64,000 bases of DNA from Polaromonas sp. OV174 (GCF_900112285.1 NZ_FOKZ01000001.1:124001-188000), one strand, 5' to 3'; positions 28,894 to 41,055 are shown, numbered from the stretch's first letter. The notes: generated by a model not told the origin, from the letters alone. Program-made: numbers and translations.

Positions 28894-28911
28894 AAATACA
28901 ATTTGTGACGG
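28894..28911 (-). promoter_or_regulatory. Weak Pho-box-like sequence upstream of ugpB
   Basis: Minus-strand CCGTCACAAATTGTATTT resembles the 18-bp Pho box (two CTGTCAT units and an AAAT linker). The first unit matches 5 of 7 and the linker is exact, but the second unit fits poorly. It is proposed because ugp genes are PhoB targets in E. coli. Confidence 0.25.
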
Positions 28912-29050
28912 ATCATTGAAACAGCTTGATGTTTTTTGAACAAGCGGGGTTTCCATGAGGGCAATGCCGCGCTGCCTTGCGCAATTGTTGCGCTGCGATA
29001 ATATCGGACAACAGCGCTGGGCATGGGTCCGAAGCCGCCTAATTTTCACG

Positions 29051-32000
29051 ATGAACGCCCCTACTACCCTTCAAGAATTGAACGCTTTTGCCGCTGACGC
29101 AAAGCACGACGAAGCACGCATTCGCGAGATTCCCTACAACTACACCTCGTTTTCCGATCGGGAAGTGGTGATTCGCCTGCTGGGCGCACGGGCCTGGGAC
29201 TTGCTGAACCGGCTGCGCGACGAGCGCCGTACCGGCCGGTCCGCCCGCATGTTGTACGAGGTCTTGGGCGACATCTGGGTGGTGCAGCGCAATCCCTATC
29301 TGCAAGACGATCTGCTGGAAAATCCCAAGCGCCGCAAGCTGCTGGTGGAGGCCTTGCAGCATCGCCTGTCTGAGGTTGGGAAGCGCCGCACCCCCGAGGT
29401 CGATAGTCACCGTGATGTCATCGTGGGGGAGTTGCTGGAAGCGGCCCGGGGCGCCGTCAGCCGCTTTTCAGCGTCGTTTGAGGAAATTGCCGCGCTGCGC
29501 CGGCAAACCGAGCGCAAGCTGCGCAAGCTGACGCTCAAGGACAACATCAAGTTTGACGGACTGTCGCGCGTCTCGCATGTCACCGATGCTACCGACTGGC
29601 GCGTCGAATACCCTTTTGTGGTGCTGACACCCGATACCGAAACCGAAATGGCTGGCCTGGTCAAGGCCTGTATCGAGTTGGGCCTGACGATTGTTCCGCG
29701 CGGCGGCGGTACCGGCTATACCGGTGGCGCGATTCCCCTGACCTGGAAGTCGGCCGTCATCAACACCGAAAAGCTCGAAGCCATGACCGAGGTGGAAATG
29801 GTCTCGCTGCCCGGCCTGGATCAGCCCGTGGCCACGGTGTGGACCGAAGCCGGTGTGGTGACTCAGCGCGTGGCCGATGCGGCCGAGCGCGGTGGTTTTG
29901 TCTTTGCCGTCGATCCGACCTCCGCCGAGGCTTCCTGCATAGGCGGCAATATCGCCATGAATGCGGGCGGCAAAAAAGCCGTGCTGTGGGGTACGGCGCT
30001 GGACAATCTGGCGTCCTGGCGCATGGTGACCCCGGATGCGCAGTGGCTGGAAGTCACGCGCATCAATCACAACCTGGGCAAGATTCACGACGCTGAAATG
30101 GCCAGCTTTGAGCTGAACTATTTTGAAGCCGATGGCAAGACGCCGGTGCGCACCGAACGGCTGGACATTCCCGGCCCGTCCTTTCGCAAGGAAGGCCTGG
30201 GCAAGGACGTCACCGACAAGTTTCTGAGCGGCCTGCCTGGCATTCAAAAGGAAGGCTGCGACGGCCTGATCACCAGCGCGCGCTGGATTGTGCACCGCAT
30301 GCCGGCGCACACCCGCACCGTCTGCCTGGAGTTTTTCGGCAACGCCAAGGACGCGGTCCCCAGCATCGTCGAGATCAAGGACTTCATGTTTGCCGAGCAA
30401 AAGCGCGGCGGCGCCATCCTCGCGGGCCTGGAACACCTGGATGACCGTTATTTGAAGGCGGTCGGCTATGCGACCAAGTCCAAGACCCACGGCGGCCTGC
30501 CGAAAATGGTCTTGTTTGGCGACATTGCCGGCGACGATGCCGACGTGGTGGCGCGCGCGACCTCGGAAGTCGTGCGTATCGCCAATTCGCGCCAGGGTGA
30601 GGGTTTTATCGCCATCAGCCCGGACGCGCGCAAGAAATTCTGGCTGGACCGCAAGCGTACGGCGGCGATTTCGCGCCACACCAACGCCTTCAAGATCAAC
30701 GAAGACGTGGTGATTCCGCTGCCGCGCATGGCCGAGTACACCGACGGCATAGAGCGCATCAACATCGAGCTGAGCCTGGCCAACAAGATCAAGCTGTGCG
30801 ATGCGCTGGAGGCTTTTTTCCTCAAGGGCAATCTGCCCCTGGGCAAGTCGGACGACGCCAACGATATTCCTTCGGCCGAGCTGCTGGAAGACCGGGTGGC
30901 CCAGGCGCTGGCGCTGGTGGCCGAGGTGCGTAGCCTCTGGGCTGGCTGGCTGCAGGGTGTGGAGACCTTGTTTCCGCAACTGCAAGACCATTCGCTGCGC
31001 GCCAGCTGGAAAACCCAGCTGCGGGCGCCGCTGCAAGCCCTTTTCACCGGCGGCGCCTTCCTGCCCATCCTGGGCGAATGCAGTGCCATCCACAAGCGTG
31101 TGCTCAAGGGCCGCGTCTGGGCCGCCCTGCACATGCATGCCGGTGACGGCAATGTGCACACCAATCTGCCCGTCAACAGCGATGACTACGAGATGCTGCA
31201 AACCGCCCACGTGGCGGTGGCACGCATCATGGTGCTGGCGCGCTCGCTGGACGGCGTGATTTCGGGCGAACACGGCATTGGCATCACCAAGCTGGAGTTT
31301 TTGACCGATGCCGAGCTTCAGCCCTTTGCCGATTACAAGGTCAGGGTGGACCCGGAAGGGCGCTTCAATAAAGGCAAGCTGCTACGAAATAAGGAGCTGT
31401 CTGCGCCCGCCACTATTGGGCTAGAGGCTAAAAATGTTAATAAATCAGGCGCCGCAGACGCATTCTTCGCCGACCTGACCAACGCCTATACGCCCAGCTT
31501 TGGCCTGATGGGCCATGAGTCGCTGATCATGCAGCAGTCCGATATAGGCGCGATTGCCGACAGCGTGAAAGACTGCCTGCGCTGCGGCAAGTGCAAGCCG
31601 GTGTGCGCCACCCATGTGCCGCGCGCCAACCTGCTGTACAGCCCGCGCAACAAGATTCTGGCGACCTCGCTGCTGGTCGAGGCTTTCCTCTATGAAGAGC
31701 AGACCCGGCGCGGCATCAGCGTCAAGCACTGGGAAGAGTTCGAGGATGTGGCCGACCATTGCACGGTGTGCCACAAATGCCTGACGCCTTGCCCGGTCGA
31801 TATCGACTTTGGCGAGGTGTCCATGAACATGCGCAACCTGCTGCGCAAGATGGGCCAGAAGTCCTTCCGGCCCGGCAATGCTGCCGCCATGTTCTTCCTG
31901 AATGCGACCAATCCGCAGACCATCAAGTTCATGCGCAGCGCCATGGTCGATGTCGGCTTCAAGGCCCAGCGCCTGGCCAATGAGCTGCTGGGCAGTTTTG

Positions 32001-32995
32001 CCCGCAAGCAGACGGCCAAGCCACCGGCCACGGTCGGCAAGGCGCCGGTCAAGGAACAGGTGATTCATTTCATCAACAAGAAGATGCCAGGCGGCCTTCC
32101 CAAGAAGAGCGCGCGCGCGCTGCTGGACATCGAAGACAAGGACTACGTCCCCATCATTCGCAATCCGAAGAACACCACGGCCGAAACCGAGGCGGTGTTT
32201 TACTTCCCGGGCTGCGGTTCCGAGCGCCTGTTTTCACAGGTTGGCCTGGCGACGCAGGCCATGCTCTGGCATGCCGGCGTGCAGACCGTGCTGCCGCCCG
32301 GCTATCTGTGCTGCGGCTATCCGCAAAAAGGCAGCGGCCAGTTCGACAAGGCCGAAAAAATCATCACCGACAACCGCGTGCTGTTCCACAGGGTCGCCAA
32401 CACGCTGAACTACCTGGACATCAAGACCGTTGTGGTGAGCTGCGGTACCTGCTATGACCAGCTGCAGGGTTACGAGTTCGAGAAGATATTCCCGGGCTGC
32501 CGCATCATAGATATCCATGAGTACCTGCTGGAAAAAGGCATCACGCTGCGTACCGACCAACCCGGCCAGGGCTATCTGTACCACGACCCCTGCCACAGCC
32601 CGATGAAGCTGCAGGAGCCGATGAAGACTGTCAAGGCGCTGCTCGGCGACAACGTGCTGAAAAACGAGCGCTGCTGCGGCGAGTCGGGCACGCTGGGCGT
32701 CACGCGCCCCGATATTTCGACCCAGATCCGCTTTCGCAAGGAAGAAGAGCTGCAAAAAGGTGAGGCCGAACTGCGTGCTTCCGGCGCCCTGGGCGAAAAG
32801 GAAAACGTCAAGATTCTGACCAGCTGCCCGAGTTGCCTGCAAGGCCTGTCGCGTTACGGCGACGACATGAAAAACGGCTTGCTCGAAGCCGACTACATCG
32901 TGGTCGAAATGGCGAATCAGATTCTGGGCAAGGAATGGTTGCCGACCTATGTAGCAGCCGCCAACCACGGCGGCATAGAGAGGGTGCTGGTTTAA
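29051..32995 (+). CDS. Giant FAD-linked oxidase / Fe-S (CCG-domain) oxidoreductase with DUF3683
   Basis: This 1314-residue cytosolic or membrane-peripheral enzyme fuses three parts. It has an N-terminal DUF3683-type region (about 1-180). A FAD_binding_4/FAD-oxidase_C module follows (PP-loop [16 protein letters not shown] near 215-232; [13 protein letters not shown] near 740), as in D-lactate, glycolate and D-2-hydroxyglutarate dehydrogenases. The third part is Fe-S: two 4Fe-4S motifs ([11 protein letters not shown] near 843, [12 protein letters not shown] near 903) and two CCG half-domains ([10 protein letters not shown] near 1055, DPCHSP near 1180, SCPSCLQG near 1259). The likely reaction is 2-hydroxyacid oxidation with electrons passing through Fe-S to quinone; substrate unknown. 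A repeat copy is inserted in frame near residues 778-796. Confidence 0.85.
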   Translation: MNAPTTLQELNAFAADAKHDEARIREIPYNYTSFSDREVVIRLLGARAWDLLNRLRDERRTGRSARMLYEVLGDIWVVQRNPYLQDDLLENPKRRKLLVEALQHRLSEVGKRRTPEVDSHRDVIVGELLEAARGAVSRFSASFEEIAALRRQTERKLRKLTLKDNIKFDGLSRVSHVTDATDWRVEYPFVVLTPDTETEMAGLVKACIELGLTIVPRGGGTGYTGGAIPLTWKSAVINTEKLEAMTEVEMVSLPGLDQPVATVWTEAGVVTQRVADAAERGGFVFAVDPTSAEASCIGGNIAMNAGGKKAVLWGTALDNLASWRMVTPDAQWLEVTRINHNLGKIHDAEMASFELNYFEADGKTPVRTERLDIPGPSFRKEGLGKDVTDKFLSGLPGIQKEGCDGLITSARWIVHRMPAHTRTVCLEFFGNAKDAVPSIVEIKDFMFAEQKRGGAILAGLEHLDDRYLKAVGYATKSKTHGGLPKMVLFGDIAGDDADVVARATSEVVRIANSRQGEGFIAISPDARKKFWLDRKRTAAISRHTNAFKINEDVVIPLPRMAEYTDGIERINIELSLANKIKLCDALEAFFLKGNLPLGKSDDANDIPSAELLEDRVAQALALVAEVRSLWAGWLQGVETLFPQLQDHSLRASWKTQLRAPLQALFTGGAFLPILGECSAIHKRVLKGRVWAALHMHAGDGNVHTNLPVNSDDYEMLQTAHVAVARIMVLARSLDGVISGEHGIGITKLEFLTDAELQPFADYKVRVDPEGRFNKGKLLRNKELSAPATIGLEAKNVNKSGAADAFFADLTNAYTPSFGLMGHESLIMQQSDIGAIADSVKDCLRCGKCKPVCATHVPRANLLYSPRNKILATSLLVEAFLYEEQTRRGISVKHWEEFEDVADHCTVCHKCLTPCPVDIDFGEVSMNMRNLLRKMGQKSFRPGNAAAMFFLNATNPQTIKFMRSAMVDVGFKAQRLANELLGSFARKQTAKPPATVGKAPVKEQVIHFINKKMPGGLPKKSARALLDIEDKDYVPIIRNPKNTTAETEAVFYFPGCGSERLFSQVGLATQAMLWHAGVQTVLPPGYLCCGYPQKGSGQFDKAEKIITDNRVLFHRVANTLNYLDIKTVVVSCGTCYDQLQGYEFEKIFPGCRIIDIHEYLLEKGITLRTDQPGQGYLYHDPCHSPMKLQEPMKTVKALLGDNVLKNERCCGESGTLGVTRPDISTQIRFRKEEELQKGEAELRASGALGEKENVKILTSCPSCLQGLSRYGDDMKNGLLEADYIVVEMANQILGKEWLPTYVAAANHGGIERVLV
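31381..31436 (+). repeat. Dispersed ~55-bp repeat, copy E (inside the giant oxidoreductase gene)
   Basis: GCTACGAAATAAGGAGCTGT, then CTGCGCCCGCCACTATTGGG and CTAGAGGCTAAAAATG match the family from head to tail. It lies in frame between the FAD-oxidase_C part and the first Fe-S motif and encodes part of the segment [20 protein letters not shown]. Confidence 0.8.
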
Positions 32996-32997
32996 GC

Positions 32998-33426
32998 ATG
33001 AATATCCGTGTTTGCCCCCTGTGTGAAGCCGACGGTGGGCTGCTGGTTTTTCGCAACGAAGAATTGCGGATCATCCAGGCCAGCGAAGCCGGTTTTCCCG
33101 CCTTTTACCGCGTGGTCTGGAACCGGCATGTGGCCGAGTTTTCCGAGCTCTCACCGGCTGAGCGCGAGGTTTGCATGAATGCCGTAGTGGTGGTCGAGCA
33201 GGTGCTGCACGCCGAGTTGCAGCCCACCAAGATCAACCTGGCCGCGCTGGGCAATATGGTGGCGCATCTGCACTGGCATGTGATTGCCCGCTTCGACTGG
33301 GATAGCCATTTTCCGGCGCCGGTCTGGGCCGCGCCGCAGCGTCCAGCTGAGGCGGATCGGCTGGCGGCCCTGGCGGCTCGTTGTCTGCAGGTCAACCGGC
33401 GGATTGCCCAAACCATGGCGCTTTAA
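32998..33426 (+). CDS. HIT-family nucleotide hydrolase/transferase
   Basis: HIT proteins act on nucleotide phosphoramidates or dinucleoside polyphosphates; the substrate here is unknown. The HIT triad is HLHWHV in NMVAHLHWHVIARF, close to the C-terminus, with the preceding INLAALGNMV. Cys6 and Cys9 near the N-terminus (CPLCE) recall the zinc site of other HIT members. ATG 32998 follows the stop of the giant oxidoreductase by 2 bp, so the two genes are co-translated. 142 residues. Confidence 0.88.
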   Translation: MNIRVCPLCEADGGLLVFRNEELRIIQASEAGFPAFYRVVWNRHVAEFSELSPAEREVCMNAVVVVEQVLHAELQPTKINLAALGNMVAHLHWHVIARFDWDSHFPAPVWAAPQRPAEADRLAALAARCLQVNRRIAQTMAL

Positions 33427-33460
33427 GGCGCCGGATTTTTTTAAAAAGCGAGGCATCTCC

Positions 33461-33874
33461 ATGGCAGGTCTTCAAGCTGGCTCACCCATCCCCACGGCGC
33501 TGACGGTTCACAGCCTGTCCCGCATCCTTGAAATCTCCTTCTCCGATGGCGCTGCATTCAAGATCCCGTTTGAGTTGATGCGTGTTTATTCCCCGTCGGC
33601 CGAAGTGCAGGGTCATGGCCCGGGGCAGGAGATTTTGCAGACCGGCAAGCGTGAGGTGAATGTGGTCGAGCTCGAACCGATTGGCAATTACGCCGTCAAG
33701 CCGGTTTTTTCCGATGGCCACGAGAGCGGAATCTTCTCCTGGGACTATCTGTATCACCTGGGCGCGGAGCAAGATCGCCTGTGGGACGAATACCAGCGCC
33801 GCTTGCTCGACGCCGGTGTGGAGCGTGATGCGCCCATGGTGAAGGCGGGCGCTCACGCCTGCGGTTCGCACTGA
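33461..33874 (+). CDS. DUF971 domain protein
   Basis: A 137-residue protein with the DUF971 (GBBH-like N-terminal) fold; representative parts are LEISFSDGAAFKIPFELMRV, AVKPVFSDGHESGIFSWDYL and YHLGAEQDRLWDEYQRRL. Related domains are found in gamma-butyrobetaine hydroxylase and in proteins linked to Fe-S handling, but the stand-alone bacterial form has no fixed role. The C-terminal tail has a His/Cys pair (AHACGSH). Start ATG 33461, 34 bp after the HIT gene; ubiE follows. Function unknown. Confidence 0.82.
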   Translation: MAGLQAGSPIPTALTVHSLSRILEISFSDGAAFKIPFELMRVYSPSAEVQGHGPGQEILQTGKREVNVVELEPIGNYAVKPVFSDGHESGIFSWDYLYHLGAEQDRLWDEYQRRLLDAGVERDAPMVKAGAHACGSH

Positions 33875-33934
33875 CTACTGACGGCTGGTGATCCGCTCTG
33901 AGCCGGCGCGATGCGGCAGGGCGGCGTGGGTCGC

Positions 33935-33961
33935 TTGACTGTTGTTTTTCAGACATAAAAT
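33935..33961 (+). promoter_or_regulatory. Candidate promoter of ubiE
   Basis: TTGACT (33935-33940) and TAAAAT (33956-33961) resemble sigma-70 boxes, but the spacer is only 15 bp, so strength would be low. It lies about 70 bp before the ubiE start codon. Confidence 0.35.
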
Positions 33962-34030
33962 TTGGCAATGCCCTGTGTCCATGCAGGGTTGTCGCCAACA
34001 ACTCGGGCTTTGCCCTCTAGCATTCAATTT

Positions 34031-34762
34031 ATGACAACTACCCATTTCGGCTTTGAATCGGTCGAAGAGCAGGACAAGGCACGCCGTGTGCGCGGCGTGT
34101 TTGACTCCGTGGCGTCCAAATACGATGTCATGAACGACCTGATGTCCGTGGGCCTGCACCGTGCCTGGAAGGCCTATACCGTGCTGGTCGCCAATGTCAA
34201 GGAAGGCCAGCAGGTGCTGGACATTGCCGGCGGTACCGGAGATTTGTCGCTAGCCTTCGCTCCCAAAGTAGGGGAGAGCGGGCGGGTGGTGCATACCGAC
34301 ATCAATGAAGCGATGCTCAGGGAGGGGCGCAACCGCCTGCTCGATGCTGGCGTGTGCCTGCCAACGCTGGTCTGTGATGCCGAGCACCTGCCTTTCCCTG
34401 ATGCCAGTTTTGACCTGGTCACGGTGGCATTTGGCCTGCGCAATATGACGCACAAGGACGGCGCGCTGCGCGAAATGAACCGTGTCCTCAAGCCCGGTGG
34501 CAAGCTGCTGGTGCTGGAATTCTCCAAGGTGGCCAAGCCGCTGGAGAAAATTTACGACTGGTATTCCTTCAAGGTCCTGCCCAAATTGGGCAAGTTGGTG
34601 GCCAATGACGACGCCAGCTACCAGTATCTGGCCGAGTCGATTCGCATGCATCCCAGCCAGGAAGAACTCAAAGCCCTGATGAAAAATAGTGGTTTTGGTC
34701 ATGTGGACTATCACAACATGTCAGGCGGGATGGTGGCTTTACATGTTGGAATCAAGTGTTAA
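34031..34762 (+). CDS. ubiE: Ubiquinone/menaquinone C-methyltransferase UbiE
   Basis: UbiE methylates carbon 2 of the benzoquinol ring using SAM. Motif [16 protein letters not shown] and the later [20 protein letters not shown] and [14 protein letters not shown] are the family signatures. Start ATG 34031, giving 243 residues ([20 protein letters not shown]); the frame is open 23 codons upstream without similarity. It heads ubiE-(Tim44-like)-ubiJ-ubiB. Confidence 0.96.
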   Translation: MTTTHFGFESVEEQDKARRVRGVFDSVASKYDVMNDLMSVGLHRAWKAYTVLVANVKEGQQVLDIAGGTGDLSLAFAPKVGESGRVVHTDINEAMLREGRNRLLDAGVCLPTLVCDAEHLPFPDASFDLVTVAFGLRNMTHKDGALREMNRVLKPGGKLLVLEFSKVAKPLEKIYDWYSFKVLPKLGKLVANDDASYQYLAESIRMHPSQEELKALMKNSGFGHVDYHNMSGGMVALHVGIKC

Positions 34763-34810
34763 GTAGGTTTGCGGCTCGCGTCGCGATTCAGTTGTAATCA
34801 AGGAGACGAT

Positions 34811-35821
34811 ATGAAAAGTTGGTCGGTAATTCTTTCTGCGGTGCTCGCACTCACGCTGACCTTGGCCGGCCCAGCTGCCGAAGCCAAGCGCATGGGCGGA
34901 GGCTCTTCCTTTGGCAAGCAGTCGTCCAACGTCACGCAGCGCCAGGCGCCGGCCAATGGCGCCAACTCGGCGACCAATTCCGCAGCCAAACCGGCCACTC
35001 CGGCAGCCACGCCAGCGCCTGCGGCGCCGAAAAAACCATGGGGTGCCATGCTGGGCGGCCTGGCCGCAGGCCTGGGTCTAGCCTGGTTGGCGTCTTCCCT
35101 GGGTCTGGGCGGCGCCTTCAGCCAGATCATCATGTTTGCCTTGCTGGCGCTGGTGATCATGGTGGTGGTCGGCTTCGTCATGCGCAAGCTCAAGAGCAAG
35201 TCAGCTAATGCCGGCTCCGGCGGTGTAGCTCATACCCAACCGCCTTTTGCGTTTCAGGGTGCGGGTAATGCGGCCGAGGCCATGACGCCGCGCAACTACA
35301 GCCCGGCCAATGTGGGCAACGACGCCTCGGCGCGTCCCTGGGAGAGCAATAATACGGCCTTTGACAGTGCTGCCGCAGCGCCTGCCGCTGGCTCCATGAT
35401 CGGTTCCGGTCTGCTGGGCGCGCAATCCTGGGGCATTCCGGCCGGCTTTGATTCCGAAGGTTTTCTCAAGGCCTGCAAGGCCAATTTCGTCACGCTGCAA
35501 GATGCTTGGGATCGCTCCGATATCCAGAATCTGCGCGCCATGATGACGGACGACATGCTGGAGCAGATCAAGACCCAACTGGCCGACCGTGAGACCCATA
35601 CCGGCGGCGTTGCCAACAAGACCGACGTGGTGATGCTGGAGGCGCAGCTGCTGGGTATCGAGGAATTGAACGATGTCTACATGGCCAGCGTGGAGTTCTC
35701 CGGCATGATTCGCGAGGACGCCTCTGCTGGCGCCAGCCCTTTCCGCGAAGTCTGGAACATGACCAAGCCGCGCAATGGCGGCAGTGGCTGGTTGGTCGCT
35801 GGCGTGCAGGCGCTGCAGTAA
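34811..35821 (+). CDS. Exported/membrane Tim44-like domain protein
   Basis: This 336-residue protein has a signal peptide (to about residue 24, AEAKRMGGGSSFGKQSSN following), an Ala/Pro-rich linker (about 45-75), two hydrophobic helices (GAMLGGLAAGLGLAWLASSL and IIMFALLALVIMVVVGFVMR, about 77-128) and a C-terminal Tim44-like domain (about 200-334). The bacterial domain's role is unsettled; in mitochondria Tim44 binds the import channel and cardiolipin. Start ATG 34811 has a strong AAGGAG site. It is inserted between ubiE and ubiJ, an arrangement that I regard as common in Burkholderiales. Confidence 0.85.
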   Translation: MKSWSVILSAVLALTLTLAGPAAEAKRMGGGSSFGKQSSNVTQRQAPANGANSATNSAAKPATPAATPAPAAPKKPWGAMLGGLAAGLGLAWLASSLGLGGAFSQIIMFALLALVIMVVVGFVMRKLKSKSANAGSGGVAHTQPPFAFQGAGNAAEAMTPRNYSPANVGNDASARPWESNNTAFDSAAAAPAAGSMIGSGLLGAQSWGIPAGFDSEGFLKACKANFVTLQDAWDRSDIQNLRAMMTDDMLEQIKTQLADRETHTGGVANKTDVVMLEAQLLGIEELNDVYMASVEFSGMIREDASAGASPFREVWNMTKPRNGGSGWLVAGVQALQ

Positions 35822-35908
35822 ATCTAGCCCGTCCGGCTTGACGCCGGGCCAAGGGCAGGCAGGGGATTTGGGGCAAAACCTCTTTTTATCCTGCAAAATC
35901 GGGGACGT

Positions 35909-36538
35909 ATGAATAACACGTCCCCTTTTTCTTTTCTGGAATCCATAGCCCGCCGTCTTTTGCCTCCCGCCTGGGCGGTAGATGAAGGGCAGCAGCGTCT
36001 GGTTTTGTTCTTGAATCATGTCCTGCTGCAGGAAAAACAGGCCCAAGACCGGCTTTTGCGTCAAAAAGGCCGCGTTGTCCATGCTGAGTGGGGTTTGTTT
36101 GCTATTGATTTGATAGTTACCCCGGCCGGCCTGGTGGATCGCGCACCGCCGTCAGCCAAGCCTGATTTGCGGCTCTCGGTGGCCACCGAGTCCCCGCTGG
36201 TGGTGGTGCAGTCGGCCTTGGCGGGCAAGGCGCCGCCGGTCAAAATTGAAGGGGATGTGCAGTTGGCGGCCGAACTGGGCTGGCTGGCAGAAAATCTGCG
36301 CTGGGATGCCGAAGAGGATTTGTCCCGCCTGATTGGCGATGCCCCCGCCCATGCCGTGGCCGATGTGGGGCGACGCTTGCTGGCCGGCCTGAAGCAGTTT
36401 CTGGCCCAGGGGCCGCTGTCCTCCCCAGTCGCTTCGGCCGCGGTGTCGAATCCCTCCACGCCAGAACGCAGCCAGGCAGCGCAGGCACGTGAATCGACTA
36501 GCGCGCCAGCCACAGACGCCCCGAAGGCGTCTGCATGA
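35909..36538 (+). CDS. ubiJ: Ubiquinone biosynthesis accessory factor UbiJ (SCP2 domain)
   Basis: UbiJ binds ubiquinone intermediates with UbiK in the soluble Ubi complex. It has 209 residues. The SCP2-like domain covers about 15-130, with hydrophobic [18 protein letters not shown] and later [22 protein letters not shown]-terminal Pro/Ser/Ala-rich tail (from about 175) is disordered-looking. The stop overlaps the ubiB start (ATGA). E. coli has ubiE-ubiJ-ubiB in the same order, which supports the call. Confidence 0.88.
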   Translation: MNNTSPFSFLESIARRLLPPAWAVDEGQQRLVLFLNHVLLQEKQAQDRLLRQKGRVVHAEWGLFAIDLIVTPAGLVDRAPPSAKPDLRLSVATESPLVVVQSALAGKAPPVKIEGDVQLAAELGWLAENLRWDAEEDLSRLIGDAPAHAVADVGRRLLAGLKQFLAQGPLSSPVASAAVSNPSTPERSQAAQARESTSAPATDAPKASA

Positions 36539-38088
36539 GCCGCATTTTCAGAGGCATTTTCATCGTCTGGACCGTGCTGCGCTTCGGTCTGGACGAGTTG
36601 GTCTTGTCCAGCTTTGAGAAGCCCTGGGTCAGGCTGTTGACCCGTGTGGTCTCGGTCGGGCGCAATTTGAAAGCGCCCCGGGGCGAGCGTCTGCGTCAGG
36701 CGCTGGAGCAGTTGGGCCCGATTTTTGTCAAGTTCGGCCAGGTGCTGTCAACCCGGCGTGACCTGTTGCCACCCGATATTGCCGACGAGCTGGCGCACCT
36801 GCAGGACCGGGTGCCGCCTTTCGATTCGGCCGTGGCGGTGGCCATCATTGAAAAATCTTTTGGCAAACCGCTGGATCGCATCTTCCAGAACTTTGAGCGC
36901 ACGCCCGTGGCCAGCGCCTCGATTGCGCAGGTTCACTTCGCCACCTTGCCCGATGGCCGCGAAGTGGCCGTCAAGGTGCTGCGGCCCAATATGGTCGGGG
37001 CTTTCAAAAAAGACCTGGCGCTGATGCGCATGATGGCCGGTTGGCTGGAGCGCGCCTCGGCCGACGGCAAACGCCTCAAGCCACGCGAAGTGGTGGCCGA
37101 GTTTGACAAATACCTGCACGATGAGCTGGATTTGCTGCGCGAGGCCTCCAATGCCGCGCAACTGCGCCGCAACATGCACAGCCTGAATCTGGTGATGATC
37201 CCGGAGATGCATTGGGACTATTGCATGCCCGACGTCATGGTGATGGAGCGCATGCAGGGTGTACCGATAGGCCAGACCCAGCGTCTGCGCGATGCCGGCG
37301 TAGACATGAAAAAGCTAGCCCGCGACGGCGTCACTATTTTCTTCACTCAGGTGTTTCGCGACGGCTTTTTTCATGCCGACATGCACCCCGGCAATATCCA
37401 GGTCAGTCTGGCGCCGGACACCTTTGGCCGTTATATTTCGCTCGATTTCGGCATTGTCGGGACCCTCACAGAGGTGGATAAGGAATATCTGGCGCAAAAC
37501 TTCAGTGCATTTTTTCAGCGCGACTACAAGCGCGTGGCCGAGCTGCATATCGAGTCCGGTTGGGTGCCTGCGGCCACCCGCGTGGATGAGCTGGAAGCCG
37601 CTATCCGCTCCTGCTGCGAGCCCATGTTTGACCGGCCACTGAAGGAGCTGTCGCTGGGCTTGGTGCTGATGCGGCTGTTCCAGACCTCGCGGCGTTTTCA
37701 GGTGGAAATCCAGCCCCAGCTGGTATTGCTGCAGAAAACCTTGCTCAATATCGAGGGCTTGGGGCGAGAACTTGATCCTGATCTGGACTTGTGGAGCACC
37801 GCCAAGCCCTTTCTGGAGCGCTGGATGCTGGAGCAGGTGGGGCCTGAAAAGCTGCTGGCCCAGCTCAAGGCCGAAGCGCCGAATTATGCCAAGCTGCTGC
37901 CCGCCTTGCCGCGCCTGCTGGCGCAGTTCCTGAAGTCGACGCCTGGGAGCAACCGCCGTGAGCTGGAGGAGTTGCTGATGGAGCAAAAACGGACCAACAA
38001 GCTGCTGCAAGGCCTGATTTTTGGTGGTCTGGGCTTTTTGTTGGGCCTGATGGTCATGCAATTCGTGCTCAGGGTTCGCGTCTTTTAA
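36535..38088 (+). CDS. ubiB: Ubiquinone biosynthesis protein UbiB (atypical kinase/ATPase)
   Basis: UbiB is a membrane-bound ABC1/ADCK-family protein with ATPase activity needed for ubiquinone synthesis. The KFGQ motif is at 66-69 ([17 protein letters not shown]), the Ala-rich loop ASIAQVHF and EVAVKVLRP follow, and [12 protein letters not shown] plus LDFGIVG form the catalytic region. Two C-terminal membrane helices (about 490-512, [19 protein letters not shown]). 517 residues. It overlaps ubiJ by 4 bp. Confidence 0.95.
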   Translation: MSRIFRGIFIVWTVLRFGLDELVLSSFEKPWVRLLTRVVSVGRNLKAPRGERLRQALEQLGPIFVKFGQVLSTRRDLLPPDIADELAHLQDRVPPFDSAVAVAIIEKSFGKPLDRIFQNFERTPVASASIAQVHFATLPDGREVAVKVLRPNMVGAFKKDLALMRMMAGWLERASADGKRLKPREVVAEFDKYLHDELDLLREASNAAQLRRNMHSLNLVMIPEMHWDYCMPDVMVMERMQGVPIGQTQRLRDAGVDMKKLARDGVTIFFTQVFRDGFFHADMHPGNIQVSLAPDTFGRYISLDFGIVGTLTEVDKEYLAQNFSAFFQRDYKRVAELHIESGWVPAATRVDELEAAIRSCCEPMFDRPLKELSLGLVLMRLFQTSRRFQVEIQPQLVLLQKTLLNIEGLGRELDPDLDLWSTAKPFLERWMLEQVGPEKLLAQLKAEAPNYAKLLPALPRLLAQFLKSTPGSNRRELEELLMEQKRTNKLLQGLIFGGLGFLLGLMVMQFVLRVRVF

Positions 38089-38228
38089 GGCCGCTCCTGG
38101 AACCAATACCTGTTCTTGGGGTGACCCCGGCGCTTTCGTCGCGAATGCAGGGCAAGCCCTATAATTAAAGGCTTTGCACCGCCCGGCCTGTCGCCGGCGG
38201 AAATTCCCACGACACGAGCTTTAGCACC

Positions 38229-38585
38229 ATGCCAATCTACGCCTATAAATGCGAGTCCTGTGGCTTTGCCAAGGACGTCCTGCAAAAAATGTCAGATGCG
38301 CCTTTGACGGATTGCCCGGAATGCGCAACGCCCAGCTTCAAGAAGCAGGTCACGGCAGCGGGTTTTCAGCTCAAGGGGTCCGGCTGGTATGTGACGGACT
38401 TCCGCGGTGGCAACACCGGGGCGCCGGCCGTCAAGCCTGCCACCACTGAAGCGGCAGGGACGGACAGCAAGGCAGCCGATAGCGGTGCCGCTGTCGCTGC
38501 GCCGGCCGCGTCCACCCCTGCGCCGGCGGCAGTGGCCCCCGTCAGCAAGAGCTCAAGCAGCGAGGCCTCGGCCAAGGCCGCATGA
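38229..38585 (+). CDS. FmdB-like zinc-ribbon protein
   Basis: A 118-residue protein whose first 40 residues form a FmdB/CxxC_CxxC_SSSS zinc ribbon: MPIYAYKCESCGFAKDVLQK, then CPEC. A Ser/Ala/Pro-rich tail of about 50 residues follows. The domain is proposed to act in regulation, but the function is not fixed. The stop overlaps the next gene start. The pair zinc ribbon-DUF502-aspS is a conserved betaproteobacterial neighbourhood. Confidence 0.85.
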   Translation: MPIYAYKCESCGFAKDVLQKMSDAPLTDCPECATPSFKKQVTAAGFQLKGSGWYVTDFRGGNTGAPAVKPATTEAAGTDSKAADSGAAVAAPAASTPAPAAVAPVSKSSSSEASAKAA

Positions 38586-39214
38586 TGGGCTCGATTCGCC
38601 GCTGGTTGCTGGCTGGCTTGCTGGTGCTGGTGCCGCTGGCCATCACCCTGGCGGTGCTCAACTGGATTGTGGCCACGCTGGATCAGACGCTGCTGATTCT
38701 TCCCGGTGCCTGGCACCCCGACAAGCTGTTGGGTGTTCACATTCCCGGCTTCGGCGTGCTGCTGACGCTGCTGATTATTTTGGTGATGGGTGCCATCGCC
38801 AGCAATTTTCTGGGCAAAAAATTGGGCGGCTGGGGCAATTTGCTGCTGCGCCGCATTCCGATTGTGCGTTCCATCTATTCCAGCGTGAAGCAGGTCTCGG
38901 ACACCCTGTTTTCCGAGAGCGGCAATGCTTTTCGTCAGGCCTTGCTGGTGCAGTGGCCGCGTGAAGGCGTCTGGACGATAGGCTTTTTGACCGGTGTGCC
39001 TGGTGGCGACGTGGTCAATCACCTGCATGGCGACTACCTGAGCGTTTATGTTCCGACAACGCCCAACCCGACCGGCGGCTATTTCGTGATGCTGAAAAAA
39101 ACCGACTGTATCGAGCTCAATATGAGTGTCGATCAGGCGCTGACCTATGTGATCTCCATGGGCGTTGTGGTGCCTCCCAAGCCCGCCGTTCAACCCCTCA
39201 ATCCTCCCCTGTAA
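38582..39214 (+). CDS. DUF502 inner-membrane protein
   Basis: A 210-residue membrane protein of the DUF502 family, with helices at about 8-30 (WLLAGLLVLVPLAITLAVLN) and about 57-77 (GVLLTLLIILVMGAIASNFL). A soluble part (LLRRIPIVRSIYSSVKQVSD and GVWTIGFLTGVPGGDV) follows and is expected on the cytosolic or periplasmic face. No function is established. It starts ATGATG over the preceding stop, and aspS lies 35 bp downstream. Confidence 0.85.
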   Translation: MMGSIRRWLLAGLLVLVPLAITLAVLNWIVATLDQTLLILPGAWHPDKLLGVHIPGFGVLLTLLIILVMGAIASNFLGKKLGGWGNLLLRRIPIVRSIYSSVKQVSDTLFSESGNAFRQALLVQWPREGVWTIGFLTGVPGGDVVNHLHGDYLSVYVPTTPNPTGGYFVMLKKTDCIELNMSVDQALTYVISMGVVVPPKPAVQPLNPPL

Positions 39215-39249
39215 ACGGCGCAGCAGCGCTGAAAATCTGAGTATTTCTT

Positions 39250-41055
<1,806 letters not shown>

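Noticed and set aside
29468-31273. 601-codon minus-strand frame opposite the giant oxidoreductase
   Set aside because: Shadow of a high-GC gene; its residues show no domain and the plus-strand protein is clearly recognisable.
36098-36119. TGCTATTGATTTGATAGTTA in ubiJ resembling the repeat head
   Set aside because: Centre and tail of the repeat are missing, and the encoded [12 protein letters not shown] is what UbiJ relatives have there.
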